A program made the translations under genes and the position numbers. From Montifringilla adamsi (Eukaryota > Chordata > Aves > Passeriformes > Passeridae), in the NCBI GenBank assembly GCA_017590115.1, contig JAGGNK010013558.1:13939752-14003751 (forward strand): a DNA stretch of 64,000 nucleotides. The letters are read 5' to 3'. How positions within the stretch are numbered: position 1 is the first letter of the stretch; each line of letters opens with the position of its first letter. A model generated the notes under the pieces. That model was not told the DNA's origin. It was given only the letters and a program-made list of their open reading frames with translations, and made no database searches. Shown in pieces: positions 50,301 to 63,317 of this stretch.

Positions 50301-53300
50301 GCCAGGAGGGAAAAGCAAGGAAATAAGTCAGGTGAAAAATCAAACTCCAGCAGAAATAGGAAGGGACAAATAAGAGCGATAAAGCAGATGCCTCCTAAAG
50401 ACCAATTTAGTGAAGTTCAGCTTCTGTTAAAAGGACATTTTGCATTAAACACTCTGCATATTGCATATTTTTTCTCCCTTGGAAAGCAGTCATGGGAAAA
50501 TATCAGGCAAACTATGGCCAAATTATGCAAAAATTGCAAATAAACAGATGCCCACTGTGTTTCATGAAATGTGTGAAATGGATATGACACGTCTTAGAAA
50601 ACGTTTACATTTCATTCTGAAAATAAACATCTCACCATCAGATGCAAATTAACAGCTATTTTGGCCCTAAATATCCCGAGTGGGACAAAATACGTATTTG
50701 GAGTTTTTCAATTATGAGAAGTGCTATTTTAAAGATTATTTCAGGGGTAATACAAAAAATAAAACCCAACAAAAATAAAAGAAACAACAGTATACATATT
50801 TTAGCAGATTGATTTAATCAACTTATGAGTTGCTAAGAATAAGTTTGTTAACATGTAACAACTTTATTTTTACATATTTATTTGAGAGATCAACTTTATT
50901 GAGCTTTCATCAGCAGTAGTCAAAATATTAATTCAATTCTTAAATTTACTGAGACAGAATATTCCTTCTCAGTATGATACAGCCTATTGGAAACATTATT
51001 TTTAATATGCTTAGGATAATCAAAAGAGTAATAAAATTTGTATTTTTATGTTTGCTGAAAGGTACACAGTATCATTATTTGGAGAAATATCCTATAAATA
51101 TATATCTTTACATGCTATAAATCACTTCTTAGAGGACTAAATATTATGTTTGCAAGCACAGAGCAGTAAGTACACAAGTATAAAAGATAATGACATAGTA
51201 ATGTTTTAAACTTCTTTACATGGTGCATATAAAAAACTCAAGGCATAGCTAAAGCAACAGCCCTCCCAGATCCCACAGCTGCAGTTGTGTTATCATCATT
51301 TCACAGTTCACTAAACTGAGACAAGGAAATTTTTAAGGGCTTTGCCCATAACTGTAAAACAGCTACACCAAGGCTGAGAATAAAATTGCCTTTTCAGGCT
51401 CCCTTCTCCTTTTTATGATTTATTAATAATTTTTTTAAGGAGAATATAATATTACAGACTCTTAACCTCACAATGCCAGATTAAAAAAAAGCCAGTAAAA
51501 TAGATCCTATAAGTAATTATGCTTTTATGTAGCAACTCAAGCTTGGCTGTGTGAGTCAGGTTAAATAGAATGTGTACAGCATGCCTGCTTTTAGTTGTGT
51601 GAAGAGGATGTTTTATTATCAGCTGAGATAAAATCTGGTCGCAGCTTCTCATTGACCTGAATTCACCTGATATGAGAGTAAATCCTAATCCCCTCTGCAG
51701 AGCTCAATGGCTTTTCTCCACTTAGTTTCTTTTCTCTGTCTGAGCACAGACAAGCCCAGCCATGGCTCCCTTGCTCTGCCATGGTTATTTGCTGCCTCTT
51801 TTGCCTCTCCATGGCCATGGAGCCCCAGCTCAGCAGCCACCACACCCTGATGAGACCTGCCCTCGTCAGGCACGGATTCCTGGCTGCAAATTTGCTCTTG
51901 GTTGGAAATGCTCAGCCCAAGGAGTATCATCACCATGAGCAGTAGGGAAAAAATCAAGGTGCTTTTGTGATTTGAGAACACCCCACATTTTGTGTAGGTC
52001 TGATATGGGGATGAATGGCTGTGTCCCCATCTATAAACACTGTGGGAATTTCATCTGATATGTTCTAGTCTGAGAACAGGTTTTTTGGACAGAAAAGGAT
52101 TTGTTTGGCTCCTCTGTTGAAATCTTTGCTTTAGCAGAAGGGTTGGGTGGAGAGAACCAGATGGTCCCATGAATACTGTGGTGCTGGACAAGTCCCATGG
52201 GGAGATGTGAAGCCAGCTGAGTGTAAACACCACCCACGCCCCGCTGGCAGCGCCGAGCCCGGCTGTGCCACAGCCCCACGGGCTCACCCACCCACCCCGC
52301 TCCAGCTGCACAGCCCCCTCCATCCCAGCAGCCAGATATGCCCAATATCCACACACAGATCTCCCAAAATGGAGTGCTGCCTTTGCCATGGCTGGTTCCC
52401 TTCAGTGCCAGAGGCGCTGGCTGCAGAAGGAGTCTCACTGCTTGTGCTAACCAACAAGGAGAGTGGCACAGGATCAGCTTTTCCTTTGAGTTCCATTTAA
52501 AAGGTCAAGTAGATTCATGGGGAAAGCATTAATAAACCTACAAGGAAGAGCAGATTGAAAATTGCAAGAAGAATGGAAAAAAAGAGCACCAGCCTTCAGC
52601 TCATCCTCTGTCAAGACCTTCCCATCACTATGGTACAAGAGAGTCAGCACTATCACTACTTTATTTCTCTCTTTTAATTACTTGTAATTGGATCTTCTGC
52701 CTTGCCACATCCATCTCCCAAATTGTCCAGACCTGACTCACAAAGTTTTCTTTGTGTCCATAAAGTGTATCTCTAACAGATTCTACACCAGTAACAGTGT
52801 TTTAATTTTGTTTTTATTACAATTTGAAACACAAGATATAAAAGGTCCTAATAATTTTCTGTTGTCCAAATGCTTTCGCTCTTCAAGAGCCTCTTTTTTT
52901 TCTACCGTAGGGCTGTACTGGTATTGGCCTGGGATTGGAAATAAGGTAGGAGCTTTCCCATTCCTGTGGTTACTGGCTCCACACAGGCCAGAGCCATCCC
53001 TCGGTCCAGGCAGCTTCCTTACCTCCCTGACAGCCCCAAGGACTCTGGGACTAATTCTTCCCAGTGAGCTATTTGGCTCAAATAGCTCAAATTTTCTATT
53101 TATTCCACAAGTCTTTGTCCTGTCTTTAAAGGGATTATTTCTAGATGTGCCTCTTTTTTAAGGACTTTAATCCCATTAACTAACAATACGAAAAATTCAT
53201 GCTTGTGATGCAGATTTAGGTAAATCTTGACTTTTTTTTTTTACTTTTTTTTTTTTTCTGAAACCCTTAGAAGTCGACTTTTAACTATATTGAAGCAATA

Positions 53301-56300
53301 AAAATACAGTTTAGCACACCCAGATCCATACACTGTATCTGCAGTATATTCCTTTCCTTATTCCTAGAACTTCAGCTTTTAACTTCAAATTCCTGTCTAA
53401 TACAGAGCACACAATTTCAGTAAAGGCTAATAAATTTCTTAGTGTGAAAATGTTAAATATGTTACCCCTTTTCTAGTGGGAATAAGCCCAGTCAGTGGTC
53501 ACATATTTTCCTTATAACTTCAGCAATGGATGAGTCATAACCCAAAATTTATTCATAGAATTTCAGCTCTTTGGTTTTCCACCAATTTTATGGGAGGCTG
53601 TTGCAGACTTTCCCACAGGCATTCATTATACTCCAGGACTTGTGGAATAGCCTGCAAATAATGGCTTATTCAGAGTTGCCCTTAACATTTCATCTGAGCA
53701 CCTTATGTGTCAATTGGGAAGCTGATCCCTCCTAGCACAGTCTAAGTCTCTGTGGTTTGAAGCCAAGTTTAGAAGTCAGGATTCTGGTGCAGACCATTGT
53801 AATGTTGTACTGTAGAATATTTGATGGACAGAACTAGCCCAGCAAAAGTAATACCATTTTGGGATCACCTTCCTTGGTCCAACTCTCCTTAAAATTTTAG
53901 TTTCCTTGACATGAGCTGGATCTTTTCCAGAGGTAGCAACCATCACCGTGTTCTCTGGAAGATTGTCTCCCTGCAAAGAGGCTGTTTGAGTGACTATTCC
54001 ACTCCTCCCTGGGTCCCTGCCACCTTGTTGTCAATCCAGGGCACAGCAATCTGCAAAGCAGACGTTGTTCTGCACCCTGGGTCCTGAGATCCATCAGCTG
54101 ACAGAGTGTTCTATAGCAGCTACCTCAAAATTTTAATTACATTGGCCAGAACATGCAGTCTTCACCAAAAAAATCCACCTCCCCGTGATAAGGAAGTGTT
54201 CTGTTGATTTTGTTTCAACCCTGAAGCTGTTATTTCCATAACCAGGATCCTTCCCTCAAAACCTGGCTAAGCAGACAGTCTCTGGTTGTCTCTTTCCTTT
54301 TCCACAGATTTTTATTGTTTTAAATTTCTGGGGGACCATGCATCAATTGATTTATCATCTACAATAGCTAATTAAAGCAACACCCTGTAGATGAGTTCGT
54401 GACATTAACAGCTCTGCTGTGGTTTCTCTGCTCACTGTGTGATGGATGCTTTGTTGCAAAGGTCCAATCTTCCCTTCCATCCCAAGTTTCAGCTCCTTGG
54501 TCAGAATCTGCAGGGGTTTGCTTACAAAAGCAACTCCACTTGATGTTGAGTTTCAAGCACTGCCACATCCCATACCAAGCCCACTCTTCTGGCCAGACAA
54601 CAGGCTGCCCCTCACCAGTGACTGCAGTAAAACACCAGCTAGAAGGCAGTAAGAATCTCCTCCACCTCCTCCTGACCTGAGACATTTTCCATTACTAAGA
54701 GGCTTTGGATGAACATCTGCCATCCAGGGATTTTCTCAGTGGGGGAAAAAACAAAAAAGAGGGGAAAAAAAAAAAGTTTGGCAGATCATTTTTTCTTCCT
54801 CACCAGGGTCTGGCAGTGCTGGCAGGGCTCACTGTCAGATGGGTGGCTGTGATGCACCAGTGAGTAGATACAGGGCTTATCATCACTTCCTTCTGCTGGC
54901 TGCCATCAGAGTTGCTCCATTAAATGTGGCTCAGGAGCCAGGGTAAAAGCATTAAGCCATCCAGCACTGCATTAAGATCCTTCCTTCAGGAAGTTTTTGG
55001 ACTGAAACTGTTTTTGCTTTGGCTCACCCTTGTAATTTGCACTTCAGTGGACAAGCTGGAGGTCAAAGTTAATAGAAATAGAGATCCCAGTCTCTGAGAT
55101 GTGTTTGTATCTTCTCTTGAGCTCAGTACCTGAAACCTTTACACATCTTCAGATCTCCTCACCAGGACAGCTTGGATCAGGAGGGTAGGGCAGGGAGTGC
55201 AAGGATTGGTTGCACAGAGCCACACGCTCATGGTGGAGGTACAATTGGCCAAATCCGGCTCCACAGTTCTGGTACAAAGGCTTTTAACAGACAAGAACAG
55301 ATTTTTTTGCCTTTGACACACAAATCCTGCCCTTCAGACATTGTGTGGATTGAAAAGGTTCACTCACAGATAGGTGACCCCACTGTGGAATAGAGAGATT
55401 TAAGAAATCCAAACTTTTCCACGTCTGATCAATGTGACACAAGTGTCCTTCAAATGCTGCAATGGGTCTCTGCTGCATAGCTTTTAATTTAGTAATGCAT
55501 TTTAAATCAAGTGCAGGCATTTGCAATCAAAAGGAAGACAGGATCAGCTGCCAGATAACTCTGCATTAGCCCTCAGTTGGATGGCACAGAGCTGCCTTCA
55601 GCCACCAGACTGATTGTTTTGTTTAAACATTAATAAATTACAAAAACATTCATTGCCACCTTGTTTTCCAAGTGTATTTGACAGAACAGAACCTGGTGAA
55701 GGCATTGGCTCTCAAGAGAAGCCAGCTTGGTTCAAGGTGAGGAATGAACCTCCAAAGAGTCAACCATGCCTGAAAAATGTTTCTTTTAGCTGTATTTCTT
55801 CAATCAGTGAATAGGAATGTTTGCTATTAAGGCAGTGTATTTACTTGCTCAGCATCTGATGCCTTCAGCTGGGGCCAGGGATGCAGGGAGCACTGCTGCT
55901 TTCCTTCAACCCCCTGCTCAGCTGGGTCTTGAACCTGACATGTCCCCAGTCCCCAAACATCTCAAGCATCATCCCTTTCCTTCAAGAACTCCCTGCACTG
56001 CAGGGAAAGCAGAAAGTTCTGCTTTCCAGCAGGCAGATGTTCTCCATCCTGAAATAGCTCAGCCCATCTGGATCACATCCAGTGGTGGTTAGGCCCCATC
56101 AGGATCTCCACAGCAGGATTGTGCAGCCTATAGACACAGGCTACAATCCTGTCAATGGGGTTTGACATGATGCAGGAGTATTCTTGGGAGCAGCCTCTGG
56201 TACCTCTGTGCTCCCCAGGAAAAGCTGTGGTTGCAACCAATTTCTTCTGAATTATATCTGGAAAGTAGATAAAATAAATGAAAAAAATATATTCCTGAAC

Positions 56301-59300
56301 CTTTGAGCGCTATGAACTAGTGTTATTTACACTGGTACCTGCATTAAAAAAAGGCAATAAAATCTGTGGCCCTCCTGCAGCAGTGGCAGTAGAAGAGCAA
56401 AGGACAACTGCCATGTTCTCCAGGAGAGTGGCAAGCACAAACTGAGCAGGGTACAGGGAGACTGCCCGGGGTGGAAACCCATTCTCTCCTATTCAGCCTG
56501 GCACTAAATGAGTCATTGAAACTGTCTTTGAGGACCCCAAAGTAGAAAATCTAGTGAAGTCAGGTTAAAAAGAAGAATCCACCTTTCTCAACAATGTTAG
56601 AGAGATAACTCTATACAAGCCTTAGATTCTTCCTTCTCCTGAAATTTTTCAGATCAAGACTGCACTCTTGAGTTAGCTGTCCTTTAGTTAGACACCAGAT
56701 CTTGGCTCAGTAGCGAAGGAAGTAGCTGAGCTACTCGAGGTGAGTCTGGGTAACAGACTGATCCTTTCAGATACAGCTGGGAAAAGCAGAGAGTGAAAGA
56801 GAGGAAACACTGCAAAGAGATTTAGCCGTGCTTCATCAGTCTCTGCTCTCACAGCTTTCTGAGCATAAACAGCAGCCTGACAGAGCCTCTCCCTATGCAT
56901 CCTCCACCCCACTGCACTCAGGGGGGTCAGAGGAGTTAAGTCATCAGACTTCTGTTGTATTGTTGGTGGCACATAGCTGGGACACGTGCATCCTAAGCTG
57001 CTTATGCCTGGCCATTGCTTACGTGCAGGGGATATGTGAGCAGCGAGGTTGGGAAGGAAAGATGTGGGTCTGGTCAAATGAGGGTATGTCCATACTTCCT
57101 GAAGTGATGCAAGCTCTCAGGCACAAGATGGGAAAATTACTACCAATGGGCAGAGTTTCTGGTGTCTGAGATTTGGGGTGGTTAGGAGTATCTCTACTTT
57201 ATTGCACAATATGCCAGGACAACATCAGCTGCCACATGGGCACTTCCAAATCTGCTTCTACACTGTGTGCTATTTCCACGCTGTTAACAAGCTGACTGTC
57301 TCTCTCCCTTCCAGGCTTGATAGTCTACTTAGGAATGATGGTGGGGGCTGTCTTGCTGGGCGGCCTTGCTGACAAACTGGGAAGAAAGCAATGCCTCATG
57401 ATATCACTCGCAATAAATGCTGCCTTTGCGTTCCTCTCCTCCTTCGTCCAGGGATATGGATTCTTCCTCTTCTGCCGCCTTATCTCAGGCCTCGGGTGGG
57501 TACCTGGTGAATCTGGCCTGGGGGAGCCCCAGGACAGCTGGGCAGTGTGGGTGTGTGGGGTGGGACAAGGAAAGGTGCTCAGGAGATGCATCCCTGGTGC
57601 CCAGATGGGATGGCATTGCCATTGAGGATGTGTGGCTGTGTTACCTCACTCTTCACCCTTAGAGCTGTAGTGGTGGGAAAGTTTGGTCATTGATGTTCTG
57701 GTACTGCCCAAACTGTGCAGAAATGTGGGTGAGACTGAAAAATGCCCACCTCCAAGGCCTCCAGTGAGACCCTCAGCAGTTCCCACTGGCTGCCTGTATT
57801 TTGCCTGCCTAAAATGAGTGATCATGAAATAACAAGAGGAGATGTTTAAGTGAAAAGCAGGGTATTACTCTGTGGAAAGTGAAAAGCAGGGTTTGTACAA
57901 ACTACAGAAAATTCAGCTTTTAGAGCATGAGAAGGACCTTGTTCATCTTTGATGTCTAAGACCAGTCCAGCCTAAGAGAGATTTTCATTTTTCCTCCAAG
58001 TCTCACTTCTGAGCAGCCCATCTGTGAGTGTGACCTTCCCTCATTAGACATGCAATCCTAACCACAAAGACATTGAAGCAGACTCTCATTTTTCTCATGT
58101 GCTGTTTTTTCTCCTCAGTATCGGGGGCACCCTCCCCATCGTGTTTGCCTATTTCTCTGAATTCCTCTCTCGTGAGAAGAGGGGGGAACACCTGAGCTGG
58201 CTTTGCATGTTCTGGATGATTGGTGGCATTTATGCCTCAGCAATGGCTTGGAGCATCATCCCACATTACGGTAATTTGTGATTTTGATTTTCTACACCAC
58301 CACATTCCTACACTACTACACCACCCCAAACCCTTGCACAGGTAGTGACAGTTCTTACATATCCCAGCACAAATATCACTGAAATATTTGAAATAATAGA
58401 TACCTGAAGTGCTCACAGAAGGTCTCATAAATTGACTGCGTGATTGACTGGTGGATACTAAGGCTGTAGACAGGACTGAATGGGATTGCTTTCCATCTAA
58501 AGCCTCAAATGCATCCCTTGAATTACACTGCTGGAGCCTGAGCTCTTAATCTAAATGTCAGCTCATTCGGGGAAACAATTGACTGAGATTATATAGCAAA
58601 AATTGATCCAGTTATCAAAAATAAGCAACTTTAATCAGGGAATTACTGGGTGCTGTGGATGACAGCAGTGAGGCCAGCACATGTGCTTTCCCTTAGCCAA
58701 GTGTCCTCACTGTCAGGGCTGTGTACCTGGTGACAAATCTACCCAGCATGTGATGGGCTGAAGTCACTTCTGCCTTCACCTAAATGGATGCAGGAGTGGA
58801 ATGGGTTTCCTACCCTCAGCTGGAAGTGGGAATGAAAAAGTAGATGGCTGTAAACTGAAATTTACTTGTGCTCTGAAAAGCAAAAGTCTGCATGTCACAT
58901 GGAATTCCTTGTAACTTGTGTATATAACCTAGGAAAACACCAGAAGCAAATATCTACTGGAAAAGATTAATTCCCCCAGTATTCAGTAACACCAGCTGTT
59001 TGCAAAATCCTGTTTGAGGAAAGTAGGACAGTTCACAAAACCCACAAAGGAAACCACTAACATTTACCTATCCATCATTTCATTTTTAGCACATTTAAAG
59101 CATGCTCAGTATAAAGAAATATTCATGCTTTTGATTGACATGGCAGAGACTGTTGGACGAAATAGGTAAACTTACTGCAGTAGTTTCAGGTAGAAATAAT
59201 TCTTTTAACTGGAACAACATTTGTTTTTAAAAGCTCTTAGTTATTTACATTACAATTATTTTTCAGATGACTTTTTGATATTGTGTTTTTGTAGCTTCTT

Positions 59301-62300
59301 TTTTGATTTCCAGTGTTCCACCTACTCTTTTGGAACTTTGTGAAATCATTAGAACACCATGACTGGCTCAGATGAGACCTCTGCAAAATGCATTGCTTGA
59401 TGATTCCCTTATTATGTGAATAAAATTTTTTATAGAAAAAAGATTATTTAAACACTCCTTATGAGATTTGAGCCTAGGGAGAGTGAATGGAGCAATGAAA
59501 GAGAATGAGGCTGTACTTTCCAGTTCCTAGCAGGGGAATACCTAACTTGGTCAAACACCAGGAAAAAAGCAGGAGAAGGGTATCTCAAATGCAGGATTAG
59601 GATTTTGATGTTTTAATTTTGAACCCCAGCTCAGGTTTTGTAGGTCTGGAAAAAAATAAACTTGCTTTTCTTGCTCACTTCCATGAAATGTGAAATATGT
59701 ATGTGATGTAGGAGATGGAAAGAAGCTGTCTCTACTGTGCCTCTCAGATCAGAGATTTAACCTTTGAAAAGCTTCACTAACATCACTGAGAAGCGATCAA
59801 TTATGGCCCTTATTCCTGTACCATTTCCCAGCCTTACTTGCCTACAGCTGCTCTGAGCTGTTGCTATCACTAGGTGATTTCTAAACTCAAAGATAAAAGA
59901 AGGTTTTTAAAAGGCAGAGCCTGAGCATGCTCCAATTTCTGTAATGAATGTGAACTTGCTGCTATCTACTGAGCGTGCCATCGAAGCTCCAAGAGCCACC
60001 AGCACTAAGAACAGCAAACTTTCAACCTGTCCTCATGTCATACAGAGCTGCAAAGTTCTGAGCTGCACGAGCAGAGAAAAACTCAGAACTCAGAACTGGT
60101 CAGTATTTTCACTTGTTGGCTCTTGCTGTTTCCAGGTTGGGGGTTCAGTATGGGAACCAAGTACCACTTCCACAGCTGGAGAGTCTTTGTACTCGTGTGT
60201 GCTCTGCCCTGTATCGCCTCCCTGGTGGCGCTGAAATTCATGCCTGAAAGCCCGCGGTTTCTGCTGGAGGTAAGATGATTCATCTCTGATATCTGCAGAG
60301 GATAGCAGGTCCCTAATGTTTCACTGTCTGTCTTTCTTTGTCTCATCAAACACACAGAGCACAAGCTCAGGGGCAAAGCCACTCCTGTGTGTCTACGCCA
60401 GCTCCACAGACTGCTTGAACCCCAAAGATTGCAGACTGTGGGGTCAGGCACTGATCATTAGTGTGTCACTGCCAGATGGGGTACAGAAGGAAGGTAGGGA
60501 GAGGTGGGAATTTTATCTATCCAACAAAACACTTTGAAAACATCTCACAGAGTCTGGGCATGGAACTACTGAATCCTGGTGGTAGAGCAAAGGGTAAAGT
60601 ACATTTCACTGAGTAAAATACTTAAACCTCAGAAATCTTAAGCAAGTTTCTGTATCTCCACAGATGGGAAATGTAGTAATACATAGTTCAAGCCTGCAAG
60701 TCTTTAGCAGAGTTGGGTTGAGAGTCCAGTTCTCCTCATCCATCTCCTCTTCTTTCATCTGTTTTTAAAGCTCTATCCCTGGCCCTTTTGGTGCCTCAGA
60801 CAGTTTTAGGACAATTCCTTTCTCCAGCACAGAGATGCTGTGCTCAGTGAATACCAACCATGCCTTCAGCTCTTTGGGTTTCATGCAGCCCAGGCTGTGT
60901 GCTTCTCTACTATGCTGGACCTCTAGAATTGCTTTCTCACTGTGCTTTGATAAATTACAGAGCTGGGAGCTTGAACACTTGCTTTCCTTCTCTTTGGTGT
61001 TTTCAGATTGGTAAACATGATGAAGCTTGGATGATTCTCAAGCAAGTCCATGACACCAACATGCGTGCCAAGGGCGAGCCAGAGCGGGTGTTTACGGTGA
61101 GTTGAGCAAAGCCATTGGGTAAGAAAAGCTGGACATACCCTCCTTAGTGCACCACAGCATGACTTTATTTCTCCTCGGGACTCTTTCAATGTAATATCTC
61201 CCGCAGCAACCAGAAAAAGGACTGTGAGAAACATTCTGTGGGTTTAAACTTAGATGCCAGTCTGTTTTTCCAAGAATTAATCAATTCTGTCAATTGCAGC
61301 AAGTACTCTTCATTCCTGGTGTTACTCTACATCCTTTAGACCAGTGATTTCTCAATTATTCACATGTTTAATTGGCTTGCTCTAAGAGACTAAAACAAAA
61401 TAAGAGACATATTAGCCATGTGGGAGACCTGAGTCACTCCTTTCTCCATTCTGGCTTCTAATCAAATTCTGATTAAACTTCACGTACTTTCTAATGAGCT
61501 TTCCAAACTCCACCTGCCTCATATCCAGTCTTTAATCTGTCTAAGGGAAAGTGGGATGAGTGGCTATTACTCACTGGTCTGCTGCTTGTTGTGAAAAAGG
61601 TCACACCAGCAGAGTCGTTAACAGTAAAATCAGAGGAAAGGTTTATGCTGGGGTTAGCAGCAAATTACTATAATTCAGTGTTAAAATCCTGGTGAACCAG
61701 CCAGGGAAGTACTCTTGATTTATTCTTTTAAAGATGAGAGCATACATGCTTTTAAAGGATGGAAAAAAAGGAGATTTGTGGGTGAAACATGTATTTTTGA
61801 TCAAGAAGGAAAGCAACACTCCATGTTCAGAAGGATTGTCAGGAGATTGTGCCCCCTGGGAGTGATCTTCAAGGAAAACACAATTTCATATCTGAGCATG
61901 ACAATTGCATGCAGGTTCATGTAGGATCTTAATGAGCATGTGTTATTTTTAGGCTACCAACCATTTGAGTAATGCAAGCCCTGATAGCAATGGTGAGAGA
62001 GAAGTTTTCTTCAAATCCATCACTGGCTTTGCTGTAACGCTGAGCTGGGAAATGAAGCTCAAATATAAATATATTTAAATATGTATATATATCTCACAAA
62101 GTAGGGCACTATGAGAGTCTGAGCTGAGTAGGAGAATGAAGGAGCAGCTGTAGAGCCTCCATTAGTGCTCGTTCCTCCATGCAACAGAGTCATGACTGCA
62201 GTGCAGGAGCTGAGCTCGGGTCGCACCTCGAGGAGCCGCGATGTACTGGCACAGGAGGGTGATCAGTGCTCCTGGTGTGGCACAAACTGTCAGGGTTTGT

Positions 62301-63317
62301 GCTTTTCTGACAGGCCAGAAGTTGTCAGTTTGTGGTGAGTCAGCCTGTATGGGACAGTTCCCAGATCTGACATTTAATCGGTGCCAGGAAGAGGAATGTG
62401 GAGACTCCAGAGCTGAGCCAAGGCGCTCGTTCACACTCAGAAATTTATTCAGCAGATTTTCGCCTCCTCCATGTGTTTACAAACAGTTCTGTTTTCCTTG
62501 AATATGTCCTTTAATTAAATTTACTAAGCAAATATTTACTAGTATACATTTGTAAGTTTTCCTGAGCAGTCCAGTTCAGGTATTCAGCAGTGAAAATTCA
62601 GATTCTTTTGGTGAAGCAAACTGATTGCATTGTGTGGGCTCACTTGATGGCAGGATACATTTTCAGATGTAAAGATTCTCATCTACAAAATCATTTGTCA
62701 TAGAAGTTCTGTCAGTGCTATTTAAAAGATGTTGAATGAGATATTCCTGTTAGTTGTCTTAGAAGAATGAAATCCACACAGTTTGGGTACAAGTGGCTGA
62801 TCTTGGAGATAATTTTTACTGTACTTTCTGAGTCCTAATTTGTCATGGGAATCTGAAGATAGAGAAATGAAGTAGTACACAGGTATGTTAGCTAGCAAAT
62901 GAAAGATTGAAGTGGACATATGATTATAATATATATGACATACATGATTAAAATATTTCATGGAAGAGGAGAGAGAGAGGGGATGAAGGGATAGATGAAA
63001 AGAAGGAAGCAAGGCTTATTTCTGTTAATAGTCTCTTGCTGTAATTAAGTCAATGAGCTCAATTGCTAATGTTAACTTTCAAGGAAAAAATAATATCGGT
63101 TATTAGGTGGAAACATTGCCCAGAAGACAGTGGAATTTAAATCCACCCAAGATCAATTCTATAAACTGCAGTCCAATTTTTTTTCCTTTTTTTTTTTTTT
63201 CTCCAGGTTTCCTATATCAAAACTCCAAAGCAAGTAGATGAATTTATTGAAATTCAGAGCTCAACAGGGACCTGGTACCAGCGGTGGCTGGTCAGAATCA
63301 CGACTACATTAAAACAG
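46886..63317 (+). CDS. SV2B: synaptic vesicle glycoprotein 2B, N-terminal 384 residues (partial gene)
   Basis: SV2B is a multi-pass membrane glycoprotein of synaptic and secretory vesicles. It belongs to the SV2 family with a major-facilitator fold and modulates calcium-triggered release and synaptotagmin trafficking; a transport substrate is not firmly established. Joining 46886-47369, 57315-57495, 58119-58270, 60136-60269, 61007-61096 and 63207-63317 gives 1152 nt, 384 codons, with no stop and compatible phases 1,2,1,0,0. Visible landmarks are an acidic tail (about 36-65), TM1 (about 120-144), the MFS loop motif GGLADKLGRK (177-186), RGEHLSWL (243-250) and the sugar-porter-like PESPR (309-313). 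SV2B is chosen over SV2A/SV2C because the tail is short and lacks their basic N-terminal region, and because of QSDVTEGHDEDDE, GIPHPDD and IKTPKQVDEFIEIQSSTGTW. Human SV2B has 683 residues, so the second TM half and the lumenal loop lie beyond 64000. Confidence 0.97.
47370..57314 (+). other. SV2B: SV2B intron (9945 bp)
   Basis: The intron is bounded by GTAAGT and CTTCCAG. I recognise no gene inside. It contains T-rich simple sequence around 53230-53260 and a purine/A-rich patch around 54747-54777. The section 50700-51500 is notably AT-rich. Confidence 0.9.
57315..57495 (+). CDS. SV2B: SV2B coding exon: TM2-TM3 region (residues 162-221)
   Basis: The acceptor is TCCCTTCCAG|GC and the donor is CTCGG|GTGGGT. 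It encodes LIVYLGMMVG (TM2), then GGLADKLGRKQ, the cytoplasmic MFS motif A with conserved D181, G184, R185 and K186, then TM3 (SLAINAAFAFLSSFVQGYGF) and the start of TM4 (FLFCRLISGLG). Gly162 is split with the previous exon and Gly222 with the next. The donor GTGGGT is slightly weaker than its neighbours. Confidence 0.97.
57496..58118 (+). other. SV2B: SV2B intron (623 bp)
   Basis: Bounded by GTGGGT and TTTTCTCCTCAG. A GTGAAAAGCAGGGT motif occurs twice about 30 bp apart (around 57851 and 57880). Nothing else is recognised. Confidence 0.9.
58119..58270 (+). CDS. SV2B: SV2B coding exon: TM4-TM5 region (residues 222-272)
   Basis: The exon starts by completing Gly222 and encodes IGGTLPIVFAYFSEFLSREK (TM4 and loop), then RGEHLSWLCMFWMIGGIYAS and AMAWSIIPHY (TM5). 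The RGEHLSWLCMFWMIGG block is near-invariant in SV2 paralogues. The donor is TACG|GTAATT (phase 1). Confidence 0.97.
58271..60135 (+). other. SV2B: SV2B intron (1865 bp)
   Basis: Bounded by GTAATT and GCTGTTTCCAG. No coding sequence or recognisable repeat is seen. Confidence 0.88.
60136..60269 (+). CDS. SV2B: SV2B coding exon: TM6 and PESPR motif (residues 273-317)
   Basis: The exon encodes WGFSMGTKYHFHSWRVFVLV, then CALPCIASLVALKF (TM6) and MPESPRFLLE. PESPR (309-313) matches the conserved sugar-porter motif at the end of helix 6. KFMPESPRFLLE favours SV2B over SV2A, which as I recall reads TTQPESPRFFLE. The donor is CTGGAG|GTAAGA, phase 0. Confidence 0.97.
60270..61006 (+). other. SV2B: SV2B intron (737 bp)
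   Basis: Bounded by GTAAGA and GTGTTTTCAG. No other feature is seen. Confidence 0.9.
61007..61096 (+). CDS. SV2B: SV2B coding exon: central cytoplasmic loop (residues 318-347)
   Basis: A 90-nt symmetric (phase 0/0) exon encoding IGKHDEAWMILKQVHDTNMR then AKGEPERVFT, a strongly conserved cytoplasmic segment of SV2 proteins after TM6. The donor is TTTACG|GTGAGT. Because it is phase-symmetric, skipping it would keep the frame. Confidence 0.97.
62058..62093. repeat. AT-rich simple sequence
   Basis: ATAAATATATTTAAATATGTATATATAT-type low-complexity sequence inside an SV2B intron. Confidence 0.75.
63175..63206 (+). promoter_or_regulatory. SV2B: extended polypyrimidine tract and 3' splice site
   Basis: Around thirty consecutive pyrimidines, mostly T with a CC interruption, lead into CTCCAG|GTTTCC. 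It is much longer than the tracts at the other five acceptors. It could bind PTB- or TIA1-type factors and is prone to length polymorphism. Confidence 0.75.
63207..63317 (+). CDS. SV2B: SV2B coding exon: end of visible coding part (residues 348-384)
   Basis: A 111-nt phase 0/0 exon encoding VSYIKTPKQVDEFIEIQSST and GTWYQRWLVRITTTLKQ, the cytoplasmic loop leading towards TM7. The donor is AAACAG|GTAAAG. KTPKQ and DEFIEIQSSTGTWYQRWLVR are diagnostic of SV2B. The next exon is outside the window. Confidence 0.97.

Larger units (their letters stand above)
61097..63206 (+). other. SV2B: SV2B intron (2110 bp) with long pyrimidine tract at its end
   Basis: It begins GTGAGT. It contains AT-rich simple sequence (about 62058-62090), a GA-rich tract near 62963-63010, and ends in an unusually long almost pure T tract before CTCCAG. 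Confidence 0.88.
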
